From the NCBI GenBank assembly GCA_023439045.1, contig JAEXOY010000018.1, positions 196,426-260,425 of the forward strand: a DNA stretch of 64,000 bases. The letters are read 5' to 3'. A program made the translations under genes and the position numbers. Numbering within the stretch: the first letter of the stretch is position 1; every line of letters begins with the position of its first letter. The notes under the pieces are model-generated. The model had not been told where the DNA came from, ran no database searches, and saw only the letters and a program-made list of their open reading frames with translations. This stretch comes from Bacillota bacterium. Its GTDB lineage: Bacteria; Bacillota; Clostridia; Acetivibrionales; DSM-1351. Of the stretch, positions 56,132 to 63,836 are shown piece by piece.

Positions 56132-56221
56132 GATATGTTTTTGCATACCGCTGACATTCAAGCCATCGTCTCGGGGCATGTTGATACGGTTGTCTTGTTA
56201 GAACGGAAAAGGATTGAATAG
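56132..56221 (+). pseudogene. Possible fourth rlmD-type 3' end (tail D)
   Basis: The frame reads DMFLHTAD, then eight codons, then GHVDTVVLLERKRIE and a stop. Both pieces resemble the end of RlmD/RumA proteins (VDMFPWT...HVETVVLM). It is more diverged than tails B and C and lacks the ACCACAA palindrome, so it is a weaker case. Confidence 0.4.
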
Positions 56222-56420
56222 TGAGGCTTAGCGGGTTTTATCAATATTTCAAAGTATTTGCACTAGTGCCTTACGGGCAGCATCCGAACTTTCTACATTT
56301 TATATCCAAGATATTGACACAAGTTCGCCAATGGAAGATAATAGAAAAAAAGAAAATAAAAACAACACAAATAATAATTTTTTAAAAATTTGAGAAAATT
56401 GTGAGAGAGTTGTTGTAAAA

Positions 56421-57377
56421 ATGTCGTTAACAAAAAATGTTATCTTAGAAAATAACAAAAAATATAAGAACTTGTCTGATGCTTATTTGGGTTCTCCTAT
56501 AGGTTTGATAAAATGGAGATTTGAGAGATTATTCAAAATGAAAGATCTTTCCTTCAAGATGACAGTTGTTGAAAATCCAGAAATAGAATACATAAAGTTC
56601 AATAAAACAAATACAACAATAACATGGATAGGTCATGCGACCTTTTTAATTCAAATTAATGGATTGAATATTATTACTGACCCTGTATGGGCTAACAGAA
56701 TGGGGTTAGAAAAAAGGCTGGTGCCTCCCGGTATAGCAATATCTGATTTGCCTGAAATTGATATTGTACTTATTTCTCATAACCATTTTGACCATTTAGA
56801 TTTTAATTCAATAAAAAATTTAAAAGGAAATCCTCGTATCTATATTCCTAATGGCTTACGCAATTTATTTTTAAAAAGTAAATTGCGTAATGTAGAGGAA
56901 GTAAATTGGTGGGATAAAAAGCTTTTTAATCAAGTAGAAATGACCTTTGTCCCTACTCAGCATTGGTCTAAAAGGACATTATGGGATACAAATAGGTCTT
57001 TATGGGGTGGCTGGGTCATAAATAAAACGTACGAAGATGAAAAAGCCATTTGCTTTATTGGAGATAGTGGTTACTTTAAAGAGATACGGGATATAGGAAC
57101 AAAATTTAATATTGGCTATGTTCTTGTACCAATAGGATGTTATGAACCTGAGTGGTTTATGTCAGGAACACATATGACTCCAGAGGAAGGGATTAATGTT
57201 TATAGAGAGTTGAAAGCAGATTATTTTATACCAATGCACTTTGAGGCCTTTAGAATGGGAGACGATACACCCAAAGAAGCGTTGGACAGGCTTGAGGCTG
57301 AATGGAAAAGATGCAAAATTGATATGTCGGCTTTAAAAACATTAAATGTAGGAGAGACAATAAAGGTAAACCATTAA
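56421..57377 (+). CDS. MBL-fold hydrolase, NAPE-PLD-like
   Basis: 318 residues. Metallo-beta-lactamase fold of the COG2220 group related to N-acyl-phosphatidylethanolamine phospholipase D: WIGHATFLIQINGLNIITDPVW, the metal motif SHNHFDHLD, VPTQHWSKRTLWD, FIGDSGY and a final PMHFEAFRMG. Such enzymes hydrolyse phosphodiesters of lipids or related compounds. No signal peptide. It is isolated, with AT-rich flanks, and has a lower GC content than the SLH gene before it. Substrate unknown. Confidence 0.87.
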   Translation: MSLTKNVILENNKKYKNLSDAYLGSPIGLIKWRFERLFKMKDLSFKMTVVENPEIEYIKFNKTNTTITWIGHATFLIQINGLNIITDPVWANRMGLEKRLVPPGIAISDLPEIDIVLISHNHFDHLDFNSIKNLKGNPRIYIPNGLRNLFLKSKLRNVEEVNWWDKKLFNQVEMTFVPTQHWSKRTLWDTNRSLWGGWVINKTYEDEKAICFIGDSGYFKEIRDIGTKFNIGYVLVPIGCYEPEWFMSGTHMTPEEGINVYRELKADYFIPMHFEAFRMGDDTPKEALDRLEAEWKRCKIDMSALKTLNVGETIKVNH

Positions 57378-57563
57378 AAAGCACCCTCTGCTAATGTAAT
57401 TTTAAATATATGGTTAATAGTCAAACAGGCCAAGTCAATTAAATTTGTAGATGGTAATAAGATTCATTTAGTAGTATAAAAAAGTGTGTGAAAAAAAGTC
57501 TGAAAATTAGAAACTGACGCAAGGCTTTCTATGATAAAATAAAAATCATAGGAGGCCTTTATT

Positions 57564-57788
57564 ATGGCTAAAAAACGTGAATCGGTAAAGATGACCCAAG
57601 GAAAAAAGAATATATATGCTGCTATTGGAAATAGTGGTAATGTTATTTATGTTAATTCAGAAAAGAATATTGTAATATCTGCAACATCATATTTTAAATC
57701 CACTATATTTGATAGAGTTGTTTTCATTCAAGAATATATTGAACCTTTTATTAGTGAGATTAAATTCCAATTTACGGAGGTGTATTGA
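57564..57788 (+). pseudogene. Chimera: transposase-like N-terminus joined to serine hydrolase C-terminus
   Basis: 74 codons with a fine AGGAGG site. Residues 1-16 (AKKRESVKMTQGKKN) resemble the start of IS256-type transposases. From about residue 17 (YAAIGNSGNVIYVNSEKN to FIQEYIEPFI) it is the C-terminal end of a beta-lactamase-like hydrolase, as in the pseudogene at 23881-24296. The 60 bases before it (from 57485) may be an IS end. It most likely arose by a deletion that removed both the rest of the transposase and the front of the hydrolase. It could still be translated, but a function is doubtful. Confidence 0.55.
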
Positions 57789-58463
57789 TTGCGTACATAT
57801 ACATGGGATGAATATTACGAAAAGTTCTATGATTGGGGAGAAAGCACACAGGTAAGAAATCTGTCTGCGTTGACTTCCCTCGGCTCTGCTGATGAAGTAG
57901 GAGAAATCATAATTGAACTGCAAGGAAATGTAAGTGCCGCAAATCGTCTTTTGAAGAAAGCGGTGGAGGCAAAGCTAGAGTTTTCTGCGTATGAATTGAT
58001 TGAGTTTCTATGTAACAATGATAAAGCACTGGCAACGGCAGCAGTATATAATTCTGCGAACAGATTAACTGCCGAAGATATGGAAGACCTCTATGGCGAG
58101 GTTGATGATGAAGTAATTATAGAAATCTGCTCCAAACGTAAGCTTACCTTACCGGAAGATTTACGTGAAGAGGAAGAACCGGAAATTGAAGAAGAGGAGC
58201 CTATGGAAGAGGTTGATATATATGTTGATGACTTCGTTTATGAAAAGCCAAAGAAACTCGGATTTTTTGGCACCTTATTTGCTGTGCTTGGCGCAGCAGA
58301 TGCGATAGATAATAGTAGGTCACAAAAGCATAATGGAAGATGCAATGGTGACTGTGCTAACTGCCCTCCACACTATGGATATCGATATGGTCGATGGTAT
58401 TATGGAAAAGGTCATGTTCATGGATGTGAGTTTGGTGGTAACAAGGGGGATGGAAGTCTGTAG
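57789..58463 (+). CDS. Hypothetical protein with acidic middle and Cys/Gly/Tyr-rich end
   Basis: 224 residues from a TTG start behind CGGAGGTG. Residues 1-115 are helical (WDEYYEKFYDWGESTQVRNL, ADEVGEIIIEL), possibly HEAT-like. A strongly acidic stretch follows (about 120-145, rich in Glu), then a hydrophobic segment (FFGTLFAVLGAADAI). The tail, about 35 residues, is rich in Gly, Tyr, His and Cys (CNGDCANCPPHYGYRYG) and could bind metal. No family recognised. A 5' remnant of the same gene lies at 24322. Its stop overlaps fragment DNA downstream. Confidence 0.65.
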   Translation: MRTYTWDEYYEKFYDWGESTQVRNLSALTSLGSADEVGEIIIELQGNVSAANRLLKKAVEAKLEFSAYELIEFLCNNDKALATAAVYNSANRLTAEDMEDLYGEVDDEVIIEICSKRKLTLPEDLREEEEPEIEEEEPMEEVDIYVDDFVYEKPKKLGFFGTLFAVLGAADAIDNSRSQKHNGRCNGDCANCPPHYGYRYGRWYYGKGHVHGCEFGGNKGDGSL

Positions 58464-58478
58464 CTGTAAGAGCAGTTT

Positions 58479-58706
58479 CAGCTGACCATAAACAGCCTAC
58501 ATTCTACGGGGAAGTATGTTTACGTTACAGGTTCAAATGCATTCTTATTGAGCAGTGATTTAGCAACATTATTTACAGGTCGTACTTATGAAATAGAAGT
58601 GTTTCCGTTTTCTTTCTCTGAATACCTTCGATATTACAAGATATCAGATATACAAACAGCATTCAAACGATACATGAAAGAAGGTGGCATGTGGGGCATA
58701 TCTTGA
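58479..58706 (+). pseudogene. Fragment of an AAA ATPase (DUF4143 type)
   Basis: An open stretch without start reads [20 protein letters not shown] then [16 protein letters not shown]. This is the sensor region of the common AAA_14/DUF4143 ATPases. The Walker motifs upstream and the DUF4143 domain downstream are absent, and the frame ends at 58706. Probably left by a deletion. Confidence 0.75.
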
Positions 58707-58758
58707 TTATCTATGTTTTGCTTGAGAAAATAAACTAAACAGAGGAAGGAGTGAACGC

Positions 58759-59250
58759 ATGGCTAATATGATTACTAGCTCTCGTATTTTGTGTAGCATA
58801 GTGCTGTTGTTTTTTCCTGCGTTTTCTCCGTGGTTTTATGTTCTGTATTTGATAAATGGATTTACAGATATGATTGATGGTACTGTTGCCAGGAAGACCG
58901 GCTCCGTAAGTGAGTTCGGCTCTAAGCTGGACACTGTCGCTGATTTCATATTTGTAGTAGCGTGTTTTACAAAACTACTTCCTGCGATAGATATACCTAC
59001 TTGGCTCTTGATATGGATTTCACTCATTGCAGTAATTAAGATTATCAACGTAGTTTCAGGATTTATCTGTTGTATGAGATTTGTAGCGGTACACACCGTC
59101 ATGAATAAGGTTACCGGATTGCTGCTTTTTATATTACCACTGACTTTGACATTTATTGAGATGAGATATAGTGCTATTTTTGTATGCGGAGTGGCAACAT
59201 TTGCAGCTATTCAGGAAGGACATTTTATCAGGACAGGGAGAATTGGTTGA
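58759..59250 (+). CDS. CDP-alcohol phosphatidyltransferase family protein
   Basis: 163 residues with about four or five membrane segments. It carries the full family motif D-G-x2-A-R-x8-G-x3-D-x3-D (DGTVARKTGSVSEFGSKLD, then TVAD). These enzymes transfer a phosphatidyl group from CDP-diacylglycerol to an alcohol such as glycerol phosphate or inositol in phospholipid synthesis. It is shorter than typical PgsA (about 190). Fragments of related genes lie at 23690 and 56079, so this family has been duplicated and lost repeatedly here. GAGGAAGGAG precedes the ATG. Alcohol substrate not assignable. Confidence 0.88.
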   Translation: MANMITSSRILCSIVLLFFPAFSPWFYVLYLINGFTDMIDGTVARKTGSVSEFGSKLDTVADFIFVVACFTKLLPAIDIPTWLLIWISLIAVIKIINVVSGFICCMRFVAVHTVMNKVTGLLLFILPLTLTFIEMRYSAIFVCGVATFAAIQEGHFIRTGRIG

Positions 59251-59365
59251 ACGAGTAAATACGCGCCCGCAAGTTGATGTCATGCAATATAGGTCGATAT
59301 GTTTCCTTGAACGGTGGTTTTCCAGTAGCTATCCATTCGCAAGGTATAAATGTGCCCATCATGAC

Positions 59366-59429
59366 AAAAAGGACGTCCCCTTCTGGCTTTTAATTTGAGT
59401 TTTATTTAATATGCCAGAAACGAGACGTC
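59366..59429 (-). terminator. Terminator of the beta-helix gene
   Basis: GACGTC and TCTGGC on one side (59372-59387) pair with GCCAGA and GACGTC on the other (59413-59429). Read on the minus strand the hairpin is followed directly by five T residues. Confidence 0.7.
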
Positions 59430-59458
59430 ACTTTTGGTTACATATATGCTTTATTTGA

Positions 59459-61447
59459 TTATAGTTTAATATTATCAGAGGATGATGCGAACGGACCAGG
59501 GATAACATAAATACCGCGATGATTTCCGAAGTAGTCCTTGTCAAAGCGAATCGGTGTTCCATCTGCGTTTTCAAAGTATTGTTCCGGTTCGAAGGCTTTG
59601 CCGAGAATTTCGGTGTTGATCATCCGAACACTGAGATCCTTCATGTAATCATATACATTTGTGCTCAGATAAATATGACTGTCTTTTTCCTGCAGATCAA
59701 CCTTAAGATCCTGATCATTGTTTTCAACGAACAGACCGTTCACTTCATTTCTCCATGGCTTGGCACCGTTTAGATATACATTCCCCTCACTCCAGACTGG
59801 CAAATGACCTAAATGAGCAGGCTCTAGAGCCATCATGTTTGGGCGCCGGGAAAAATCGAACTGCGCAATCCATTCATCATAGGTTGGGTAATCATCGAAA
59901 ACGTGCGTGCCGACAAGTCTGTTTTCCCGCATGGGTTCTGCGCTTTGATCATGGTAGGTAACGTAGTCTTCAGAAGGCCATTTCTGAACAAAGATATTAT
60001 TGTAGAAACGGTTGTCACCGTGAAGAATGGTCATAAAGCCCATCACTTCCGTACGGTGTGGTATGTGATACGGTGTATAGCGTGTACCTGTTCCACCACC
60101 AACGTCGGTTAGCGCTCCACAGATAAGGTTGTGAACCATTGCCACTCCCTGTGTCGCAAAACGAAGGCTGGCGTCTGAGAGCAGAATATTGTTATCGATC
60201 AGTGTTGGACCATGGCTGACTTCTACAAATATATCCTGAGACATCATACTTCCTGGAAGATTTTTGGCATACAATGGCCGCTGGTTATCATGCAGCAGGT
60301 TCTGTGTAATACGTGTGCCTTGTGCTTCCCAGTCACACCAGATTCCCATTGTGCAATGGTGGATATGGTTGCGGCGCATGACCACATCAATAGCCGCATG
60401 CATTTTGATCCCGGCAATTTCTGCTCCGCCAAGTTCCATCATATTATTAATATGGTGAATATGGTTATCCTCGATGGTACTAAACACACCGCCCATACGT
60501 CCAATAATGCCCCCCTGTTCACAGTGGTGAATGTTACAGTGGCGAATTATATGACTTCCGATTCTTTCTTTCAGCCAACCGTGATACTGACCACGGCAAG
60601 CAGCATCGCGTTCCATTTGGGTAGGGCTCTTTACCTGCTTATACGTAAAGTAATGATCGTTGTCAGGATCAAGATATTTGCCCAGAGAAATACCGGCACA
60701 TTTACTGTTTGTAATTTCACAATTCTGAATGATCCAGCCTTTGCTCCAGTGAGGACCGATCATGCCATCCTGAAAAGCTGCAGGTGGAGCCCAGGTGGTG
60801 GCAGCTTTATCAATTTTAAATCCGCTGACTGTATGATATCCGATGCCTGTTACAGAAGGCATAAAACACCTACGACGGACATTAATCTCTACATTTTGCT
60901 CATTTGGATCTTGACCCTGAAAATTGGCATAAATGATAGTTTCATCAGCATCTGTATTTTGTTCGGTATACCACTTATAAACAGATTCTTCCGGTACCCA
61001 GCTACATTCATAAATGTCGCCTTTGATACACTCTTCTAAAGTTGTGGCTTCATACATCGCTTTGTCATTCAAATAAACACAGCCGGTATGTTTATTCGGT
61101 GTTGCGAAATACCAGTCTCCATATACTAAAGTTGTATAAGGATTGTATTTACCGAAGACACTGTTTGCGATCCGGCATACCCACACATTTTCTATGTAAT
61201 GTTGCCAGGTTTTTATTTGTTCCGCGCCGGTGATCACAGCACCAAGAGGCGTAGTACTTAAATAAATGATACGGGCATCTTCAGTACCGGCATGAACCGG
61301 ATCTACATATTCCCGGTAAACCCCAGGTGCAACCAGAACTTCATCGCCGGGAAGCGCTAACTTCGCGGCTTCATTAATCCGTCGGAATGGTCTCTCAATG
61401 GAACCAATGCCGTCTTTCGCAGCATTTGCATCTACATAGTATTTCAT
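59459..61447 (-). CDS. Right-handed beta-helix protein, possible cytoplasmic glycoside hydrolase or lyase
   Basis: 662 residues. The N-terminus (YYVDANAAKDGIGSIERPF, LPGDEVLVAPGVYREYV) is the DUF1565/parallel beta-helix start. A long right-handed helix follows, with many Asn/His-containing turns (HIIRHCNIHHCEQGGIIG, MRRNHIHHCTMGIWCD). This fold is used by pectate lyases, GH28, GH141 and related carbohydrate-active enzymes. No signal peptide is present, so it acts on small oligosaccharides or sugar derivatives inside the cell. GGGAGGG lies before the ATG. It is divergent from a LacI regulator, with a perfect operator in the shared gap. Exact activity unknown. Confidence 0.83.
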   Translation of the reverse strand: MKYYVDANAAKDGIGSIERPFRRINEAAKLALPGDEVLVAPGVYREYVDPVHAGTEDARIIYLSTTPLGAVITGAEQIKTWQHYIENVWVCRIANSVFGKYNPYTTLVYGDWYFATPNKHTGCVYLNDKAMYEATTLEECIKGDIYECSWVPEESVYKWYTEQNTDADETIIYANFQGQDPNEQNVEINVRRRCFMPSVTGIGYHTVSGFKIDKAATTWAPPAAFQDGMIGPHWSKGWIIQNCEITNSKCAGISLGKYLDPDNDHYFTYKQVKSPTQMERDAACRGQYHGWLKERIGSHIIRHCNIHHCEQGGIIGRMGGVFSTIEDNHIHHINNMMELGGAEIAGIKMHAAIDVVMRRNHIHHCTMGIWCDWEAQGTRITQNLLHDNQRPLYAKNLPGSMMSQDIFVEVSHGPTLIDNNILLSDASLRFATQGVAMVHNLICGALTDVGGGTGTRYTPYHIPHRTEVMGFMTILHGDNRFYNNIFVQKWPSEDYVTYHDQSAEPMRENRLVGTHVFDDYPTYDEWIAQFDFSRRPNMMALEPAHLGHLPVWSEGNVYLNGAKPWRNEVNGLFVENNDQDLKVDLQEKDSHIYLSTNVYDYMKDLSVRMINTEILGKAFEPEQYFENADGTPIRFDKDYFGNHRGIYVIPGPFASSSDNIKL

Positions 61448-61639
61448 GTTACCCTCCCATTATTGTGACGTACATATCAGGATACAAAACCTAACATGAT
61501 TTATTATATAACATAATTGTCTATGGTTCATCTTTTGTAGTAAAATCAGTAATTGTTTTTCATTTCTTTTGCATTTATAGATTTTTCAAGTGGCATTTAT
61601 AAGTTAACAAAATATTTTTTAATTTTACTATCTTATGTA

Positions 61640-61690
61640 TTGACTTTATGTAAATATAGGATTATTATTAATTTAACGTAAACGTTTACG
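61640..61690 (+). promoter_or_regulatory. Promoter with overlapping LacI operator for the 61790 regulator
   Basis: TTGACT (61640-61645) and TATTAT (61663-61668) are spaced 17 bases apart, a good sigma-A promoter. The perfect 14-bp palindrome CGTAAACGTTTACG (61677-61690) lies at about +2 to +15, an ideal position for repression. The same palindrome recurs at 62844. Bases 61448-61639 are AT-rich and should hold the divergent promoter of the beta-helix gene; no second operator was seen there. Confidence 0.8.
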
Positions 61691-61691
61691 G

Positions 61692-61739
61692 CATCGATAC
61701 CGTCATCGATACCGTCATCGATACCGTCATCGATACCGG
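61692..61739. repeat. Four tandem 12-bp repeats (CATCGATACCGT)
   Basis: CATCGATACCGT stands at 61692, 61704 and 61716; the fourth unit at 61728 ends in G instead of T. Each unit contains the palindrome ATCGAT. The array directly follows the operator, in the 5' leader of the LacI gene. It may be a repeat-number-variable leader or a set of binding sites. Confidence 0.85.
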
Positions 61740-61789
61740 AATATATTATATGATGAGACGATAATCAATTATTGGGTTAGGGGATTCGA

Positions 61790-62809
61790 ATGAAAATTAC
61801 AATCAAGGATATAGCTCAAAAAGCAAATGTGTCTACTACAACTGTTTCAAGAGTTTTAAATAATAAGCCAGATGTGGGAAAAGAAACAGTAGAAAAAATA
61901 AGACGTATCATTGAAGAATTTGAATACCACCCAAGTACTATAGCAAGAGGTTTGGTATTAAAAAAGACTTCTACAATAGGGTTTATTATTCCAGATGTAT
62001 GTAATCCTTACTTTCCTGAATTGCTGAGAAATGTTGAGGATGAAGCAAAAAAGTATAATTACTCCACAATTTACGTCAATACAGACGATATAGAGGGTAA
62101 TGAGATTAAAATGATAAACCTGCTTAGAAGCAAGCAAGTAGATGGTATTATAATTTCTTCCTTCATGGATAGCGAAGAGGGCTTGGCGTTACTTACTAAA
62201 ATGCATAAACAGCGTTTTCCATTTGTATTGATTGGCATGCTTGGAAATGATAAAAAGTTTAGAAAGTTTCCATCTGTTACAATTGATAATTATGAATCAG
62301 GATATAATGCAACTAAATATTTAATTGATTTAGGACACAAAAAGATTGCCCATATAACTGGTCTTCCTGAGCTGAATACTTTTATTGGGAGACGAGAAGG
62401 ATATAAACAAGCGTTAAAGGACCATAATATTGAGTTCCGCCCAGAATGGTTGATACAAGCTGGCTTTACTGGAGAATCAAGTTATGACTGTACAAAAGAA
62501 CTTCTTAAACTTAATGAACTTCCAACTGCTATATTTACGGCAAATGATCTTTTAGGATTAGGCTGCTATCAAGCTCTTTCTGAAGCAAAGATTTCTATTC
62601 CTGACGAGATTTCATTGATTGGACATGATGATGTATTTATGATTTATCCTTCTATTACTACCATGAGGCAGCCCAAAAACCTGATAGCTCAGAAATCAGT
62701 GGAGATATTGATGGGACAAATTAACGGAAATAAAGAATCTTTCAGCGCATCAGAAGTTTTCCATGCTGAGCTTGTTGTACGCAAATCTACAGGAAAATTC
62801 AGTTTATAA
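61790..62809 (+). CDS. LacI-family transcriptional regulator
   Basis: 339 residues, normal length. Helix-turn-helix at 2-25 (TIKDIAQKANVSTTTVSRVL) and hinge helix (ARGLVLKKTSTIG), then the sugar-binding core (GFIIPDVCNPYF, VDGIIISSFMD, GHKKIAHITG, TAIFTANDLLGLG, GHDDVFMIYPSITTMRQP). It most likely binds CGTAAACGTTTACG, present at its own promoter (61677) and before the next gene (62844), and so represses itself, the downstream MBL gene and perhaps the divergent beta-helix gene. Inducer unknown, probably a carbohydrate. Confidence 0.93.
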   Translation: MKITIKDIAQKANVSTTTVSRVLNNKPDVGKETVEKIRRIIEEFEYHPSTIARGLVLKKTSTIGFIIPDVCNPYFPELLRNVEDEAKKYNYSTIYVNTDDIEGNEIKMINLLRSKQVDGIIISSFMDSEEGLALLTKMHKQRFPFVLIGMLGNDKKFRKFPSVTIDNYESGYNATKYLIDLGHKKIAHITGLPELNTFIGRREGYKQALKDHNIEFRPEWLIQAGFTGESSYDCTKELLKLNELPTAIFTANDLLGLGCYQALSEAKISIPDEISLIGHDDVFMIYPSITTMRQPKNLIAQKSVEILMGQINGNKESFSASEVFHAELVVRKSTGKFSL

Positions 62810-62843
62810 AAGTATCATAATTATTTACTAATATGTCTTTTTC

Positions 62844-62867
62844 GTAAACGTTTACGTAACGTTTACG
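62844..62867 (+). promoter_or_regulatory. Double LacI operator before the AHL-lactonase-like gene
   Basis: CGTAAACGTTTACG (62844-62857) is followed, sharing its last two bases, by CGTAACGTTTACG (62856-62867 and one base more), a copy lacking one A. Flanking TTTT and AAAA make the whole block nearly palindromic. It lies about 90 bases before the next start codon. A clear -35/-10 pair could not be chosen. Confidence 0.75.
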
Positions 62868-62951
62868 AAAATAAAAAACGATGTCAACAGTATATAGTAT
62901 ACTTTTAAATATACAGTTTACATAATATGTAAAAGAAAAGGAGAATACATA

Positions 62952-63836
62952 ATGGCAAATTATTCTATGTGGTTGCTTGAATATGCTTATGTGCCGGTTC
63001 AGGCAATTAGCAGCGTATTGGCAGGACAACATAACAAAGGAACGCGCAAATTGGCATTTACTTATTTAGCTCTTATCGGTGAAGGACATAACATTTTAAT
63101 TGATGTTGGGACTGATAATTCTAATGAGTACACAAAAAAATTATCTGAAAGAGATAGTATAACAAATTGGCAGCCTCCAGAGAAGGTCTTGGCCAATATC
63201 GGATTAAAGCCTGAAGACATAGATACTGTAATCTTTACACATGCTCATTATGATCATATAAACAATATGAATGCATTTCCAAATGCGCATTTTTATATGC
63301 AGTCTAAAGAACTATTGGGCTGGATTTCTGCAATGAGTATGGATAAAAAGTATTCAAGTCTGCAAATGGCATTAAACCCTGGTGATATCGTTAACTCCGT
63401 TAAGAAGTTAGCAGAGGGTCGTTTAACTTTAATAGATGGGGAGTATAAAAACATTTTGCCAGGTATTCATCTATATCCTGCATATGATGGGCACACCTAT
63501 GCATCACAAATGATAGAAGTAGAAAATGTTGTAGATGGGGAAATCGATAATTGGATTGTGACCGGTGACTTGGTATATGTAGATGAGAACCTTACAGGAA
63601 TTAATAATGATGGTATATATGTTCCGGTAGGATTAGGAGTAGGTTCACCAACTAACATGATGAAGGCATATGATGAAATTCTAAAAAGAGCACATGGAAG
63701 AATGGAGAGAATTGTAATTGGTCATGAATCAAATAATTGGACAAAGTACAATTCATGGACTACAAAAGAAAACTTACAGGTTGCTGAACTTTGCCTTGCA
63801 CCTGGTATTAAAAGTTTTATACCCAAAACAATTTAG
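62952..63836 (+). CDS. MBL-fold protein, N-acyl-homoserine-lactonase-like
   Basis: 294 residues. Metal motif THAHYDHINN near residue 96, then PGIHLYPAYDGHTYASQM, VTGDLVY and IVIGHESNNW. The overall pattern fits the AHL lactonase (AiiA/AttM) branch of the MBL family, which opens lactone rings, but many members act on other lactones or esters. The two LacI operators upstream and the neighbouring beta-helix enzyme suggest a sugar-derived lactone or ester rather than a quorum signal. AAAGGAGAA precedes the ATG. Nothing recognised follows to the end of the window (63837-64000; AT-rich, with ATTCAATAG repeated twice). Confidence 0.85.
   Translation: MANYSMWLLEYAYVPVQAISSVLAGQHNKGTRKLAFTYLALIGEGHNILIDVGTDNSNEYTKKLSERDSITNWQPPEKVLANIGLKPEDIDTVIFTHAHYDHINNMNAFPNAHFYMQSKELLGWISAMSMDKKYSSLQMALNPGDIVNSVKKLAEGRLTLIDGEYKNILPGIHLYPAYDGHTYASQMIEVENVVDGEIDNWIVTGDLVYVDENLTGINNDGIYVPVGLGVGSPTNMMKAYDEILKRAHGRMERIVIGHESNNWTKYNSWTTKENLQVAELCLAPGIKSFIPKTI

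Noticed and set aside
56132..56221. Certain fourth rlmD tail
   Set aside because: Similarity is partial, an eight-codon insertion is needed and the downstream palindrome is missing; kept only as a low-confidence feature.
57564..57788. Functional small protein
   Set aside because: It is a junction of two unrelated gene pieces; no reason to assume function.
60212..61039. 275-codon plus-strand open frame opposite the beta-helix gene
   Set aside because: Antisense to a well-supported protein; no ribosome site and His/Cys/Thr-rich, shadow-like composition.
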